The notes beneath the pieces were generated by a model, which did no database searches, had not been told where the DNA came from, and saw only the letters and a list, made by a program, of their open reading frames with translations. From Alphaproteobacteria bacterium (GTDB lineage: Bacteria; Pseudomonadota; Alphaproteobacteria; CAISOG01), in contig VEQJ01000053.1 of the NCBI GenBank assembly GCA_018883285.1, positions 1-7,484 of the forward strand: a stretch of 7,484 nt of DNA, written 5' to 3'. Of this stretch, positions 5,267 through 7,484 are shown one piece after another. The first letter of the stretch is position 1. Each line of letters starts with the position of its first letter. A program made the translations under genes and the position numbers.

Positions 5267-5836
5267 GTGCGTGACAACCCGACAGCTTATCCCAACGGCG
5301 GCCTAATTCTGCCGTTTCAGGGGCACCATCCCCAAATCACGACCCCCTGCTTTATCGCGCCCAACGCCACCATTATCGGCGATGTGACCATCGGGGCGGA
5401 GAGCAGCCTGTGGTTCGGGGTGGTGATTCGCGCCGATGTGAACGCTGTGCGGATTGGCCGCCAAACCAATATTCAGGATGGCACCATCATCCATGTGTCG
5501 TCGGGGGAGCTGGGCGGTGCCGCCAGGCCGACCCTTATCGGGGATCGGGTAACGGTGGGGCATGGCGTAATCCTGCATGCCTGTGAGCTGCAAGATGAGG
5601 CCTATATCGGCATGGGATCGGTGATTTTGGATGGCGCGGTGGTGGAGGGCGGCGGCTTTTTGGCGGCGGGCGCTCTGTTAACGGGGGGCAAGGTGGTTCG
5701 GCGCGGTGAGCTGTGGGGGGGCAATCCCGCCAGGCTGCTTCGGCCGCTGCGCGCTGAGGAGGTGGCCTATATCCCCCATTCGGCTGCCCATTATTGGCGG
5801 CTGGCCAGCGCCTATATCCCCGCCGACCCGCAATAA
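5267..5836 (+). CDS. Gamma-class carbonic anhydrase-like hexapeptide-repeat protein (YrdA/PaaY group)
   Basis: This is a left-handed beta-helix trimer protein of the gamma carbonic anhydrase superfamily; some members hydrate CO2 and others have no shown activity. Hexapeptide repeats run from about residue 28 to 145 (for example IAPNATIIGDVTIG). Metal-site residues are in place: His76 (DGTIIH), His99 and His104 (VGHGVILH), with Arg55 and Asp57 in IRADVN and Gln70 before the first His, as in Methanosarcina Cam. The acidic loop carrying Cam's proton-shuttle Glu is absent, as in the shorter CamH/YrdA type. The C-terminal helix GGNPARLLRPLRAEE is typical. The length of 189 aa is usual. The start is GTG at 5267 with no good Shine-Dalgarno sequence, perhaps translated by coupling from the Sel1 gene 12 nt upstream. 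It converges with der across 15 nt. Confidence 0.9.
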   Translation: MRDNPTAYPNGGLILPFQGHHPQITTPCFIAPNATIIGDVTIGAESSLWFGVVIRADVNAVRIGRQTNIQDGTIIHVSSGELGGAARPTLIGDRVTVGHGVILHACELQDEAYIGMGSVILDGAVVEGGGFLAAGALLTGGKVVRRGELWGGNPARLLRPLRAEEVAYIPHSAAHYWRLASAYIPADPQ

Positions 5837-5851
5837 CCCGCCAATGACAGC

Positions 5852-7402
5852 CTAATCATAGGGATTGTCGTTGGTACGCAGCTGCCAACGAATCGGCACC
5901 GGCGCCAGTTTGAAATGGGCGCGCAGACTGTTGGTCAAATAGCGTTGATAGGCGGGCGGCATCTCCACCATGCGGTTGCTGAACAGCAGGAATTGGGGTG
6001 GGCGCGCCGATTGTTGGGTGATGTAGCGGAATTTCAGCGGACGCCCCTCAACATAGGGGGGCGTTTGCCGCTCAATCGCCGCCCGCAGCCAGCGGTTCAG
6101 GGCGGGGGTGGGCAGGCGCAGGTTCCAGCTGTCGTACAATTCGACCACCAGCTTAAAAATCTGGTCAAAATTTTTGTGATAGGCCGCCGAAATGGTCAGC
6201 AGCGGCAGGTCAAGTTGGGCGAAGGAGGTGTCCAGCCGCCACCGCAAATCCTCTCGCACTTCTTTAGGAGTATCAATCAGATCCCATTTGTTGGCGGCGA
6301 TGACCAGCACCCGCCCCTCCTCCACCACATGGCGGGCAATCTGCAAATCCTGACGATCCAATCCCGTGGTGGCATCGAACAGCAGCACGACAACCTCGGC
6401 CATCGCAATCGCGTTCAGGGTCGCCCCCACCGCCATATATTCCACCGCATCCTCCACCCGCGTTTTGCGGCGCAGGCCGGCGGTGTCGACCAGCTCAATC
6501 GGGCGGCCATGCCATTGCCAGGCCAGGGCGATCGCATCGCGGGTGGTGCCGGCAATCGGACTAACGCTCAGGCGGTCTTGCCCCAACAGGGCGTTAATCA
6601 GGGTGGATTTTCCGACATTGGGGCGGCCAATAATCGCCAGTTTCAGCGGCCGTTGCGGCGCGCCCAAAATAACAGGCTGAACAGCGTTCTGGCCTGCAGA
6701 TTTGCCCGCTGCCTTAGTCGATTTGGCGCCCGCCCTGGTCATCGGCGCGCTTTGATCCGATTCACCCGTCGCATCGTCGTTATCCAATTCCTCCGCCTGT
6801 TCAGCATCCTGTTGCTCGGCCAGCTTGCGCGCCTGTTCCTTCATCTCGGCCAGTTGGGCGGCGGCCAGATCTTCAGCCGCCAGCCGTTGTTTTAACAATT
6901 CCCGCTCATCCATCAGCCCCAGGGTATCGCGTACCCGCTGACTAAGCTGGTGCAGCCCCTGGCCATGTTCGGCGGAGACCAACAGCGGCTCACCAAAGCC
7001 CAGCTTGGCCAGGCCAGCCTGCAAATTGGCGGCCATTTGCCCCTCCGACTTGTTGACCAACAGCAGGGTGGGTTTGTTGTGCTTGCGCACCAGCCGCGCC
7101 ACCTCCTCATCCGCGGGGGTAACGCCCAGGCGGCCATCGACCACCAACAGCACCATGGCGGCCTCTTTAATCCCCTGCATGGTTTGGGCGCGCCCCATCG
7201 GCGACAGGGGATCATCCCCCTCACCCAACCCAGCGGTATCGGTAATGATGACATCGCCGCCCAGCAGTTTGGCCACCGCCTCTAACCGATCGCGGGTCAC
7301 GCCGGGGCGGGCATGAACAATGGCGCGGCGTTGCCCCACCAGGCGGTTAAACAGGGTCGATTTGCCGACATTGGGGCGACCAATCAACGCAACTTTTGGC
7401 AT
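5852..7402 (-). CDS. der: Ribosome-assembly GTPase Der (EngA)
   Basis: Der is an essential double GTPase that assists maturation of the 50S ribosomal subunit in the cytoplasm. Domain 1 has GRPNVGKST (8-16), Thr36, DTAG (55-58), NKSE (117-120) and SAE (143-145). The NKSE in place of NKxD is, from memory, frequent in alphaproteobacterial Der. Domain 2 has GRPNVGKST (259-267), GTTRD (285-289), DTAG (306-309), NKWD (371-374) and SAA (405-407). The C-terminal KH-like domain covers about 430-516 with PPQFLLFSN and the ending NPYD. The linker between the G domains (about 165-250) is long and low-complexity (Glu/Gln/Ala, then Asp/Ser, then Lys/Ala), which explains 516 aa against 490 in E. coli. The ATG at 7400-7402 begins the standard MPKVALIGRPN, but the frame stays open upstream to the window edge. 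Confidence 0.96.
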   Translation of the reverse strand: MPKVALIGRPNVGKSTLFNRLVGQRRAIVHARPGVTRDRLEAVAKLLGGDVIITDTAGLGEGDDPLSPMGRAQTMQGIKEAAMVLLVVDGRLGVTPADEEVARLVRKHNKPTLLLVNKSEGQMAANLQAGLAKLGFGEPLLVSAEHGQGLHQLSQRVRDTLGLMDERELLKQRLAAEDLAAAQLAEMKEQARKLAEQQDAEQAEELDNDDATGESDQSAPMTRAGAKSTKAAGKSAGQNAVQPVILGAPQRPLKLAIIGRPNVGKSTLINALLGQDRLSVSPIAGTTRDAIALAWQWHGRPIELVDTAGLRRKTRVEDAVEYMAVGATLNAIAMAEVVVLLFDATTGLDRQDLQIARHVVEEGRVLVIAANKWDLIDTPKEVREDLRWRLDTSFAQLDLPLLTISAAYHKNFDQIFKLVVELYDSWNLRLPTPALNRWLRAAIERQTPPYVEGRPLKFRYITQQSARPPQFLLFSNRMVEMPPAYQRYLTNSLRAHFKLAPVPIRWQLRTNDNPYD

Positions 7403-7429
7403 GCCCGCTTGGGGCAGGGTGGCAGCTAC

Positions 7430-7484
7430 GGGGGGGGCGGCGGGGGGCGAAGCGGACTCTTTTGCAGAGTCGTGGGGGGGGGGG
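7430..7484. repeat. G-runs and a small hairpin upstream of der
   Basis: The plus strand has G-runs of 8 (7430-7437), 6 (7442-7447) and 11 (7474-7484, to the edge). Between the last two is a perfect hairpin, GACTCT (7455-7460), loop TTTGC, AGAGTC (7466-7471). The runs could form G-quadruplex DNA on this strand, opposite the der coding strand. The terminal 11-G run ends exactly at the window edge and may be a sequencing or assembly artefact. Confidence 0.4.

Noticed and set aside
5915..6895. Plus-strand open frame of 326 codons
   Set aside because: It is antisense to der, with Gln/Arg/Gly-rich composition and no domain; a shadow frame.

Overview
The window reads as chromosomal DNA from an alphaproteobacterium. 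Evidence: an SspB of the alphaproteobacterial type (YPEEMTIVLQHQ and FGLQF blocks, C-terminal VISLDSFRK tail), a MurB with the LHWEIKRVG ending, and a Der GTPase whose first G4 motif is NKSE rather than NKxD. The genus cannot be named from this sequence. The conserved genes are moderately GC-rich.

Layout from left to right. Positions 1-46 hold the first codons of a minus-strand gene that runs off the left edge. sspB follows (minus, 178-699). A 265-bp divergent spacer leads to murB (plus, 965-1930), which appears to use a TTG start and has a promoter-like element whose -10 lies inside a small palindrome. accA (minus, 1976-2956) converges on murB and has an extended -10 promoter. Next comes a 411-bp stretch without a convincing gene (2957-3367). 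Its composition is patchy: counted GC is 17/60 at 3061-3120, 40/60 at 3241-3300 and 21/60 at 3301-3360.

The most unusual gene follows: a seven-helix microbial rhodopsin (minus, 3368-4183). It keeps the retinal lysine and the helix-G aspartate. However, it has a D-T-Q helix-C motif, His in place of the nearly invariant Arg (Arg82 of bacteriorhodopsin), and helix F lacks the usual Trp/Tyr/Pro set. I see no retinal or carotenoid synthesis gene in the window. The spacer upstream of it (4184-4435) carries candidate divergent promoters and nested inverted repeats.

On the other side of that spacer are an exported Sel1-repeat protein (plus, 4436-5254) and, 12 nt downstream, a gamma-type carbonic anhydrase-like hexapeptide protein (plus, 5267-5836). 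These two are probably one transcript. der (minus, 5852-7402) converges on them and is followed by G-runs to the right edge.

How the genes fit together: murB (peptidoglycan precursor), accA (fatty acid synthesis), sspB (proteolysis) and der (ribosome assembly) are unrelated housekeeping genes, each probably in its own transcription unit. The rhodopsin looks like an accessory gene placed among them. Its divergent pairing with the Sel1/gamma-CA pair may allow shared regulation, but this is inference only.
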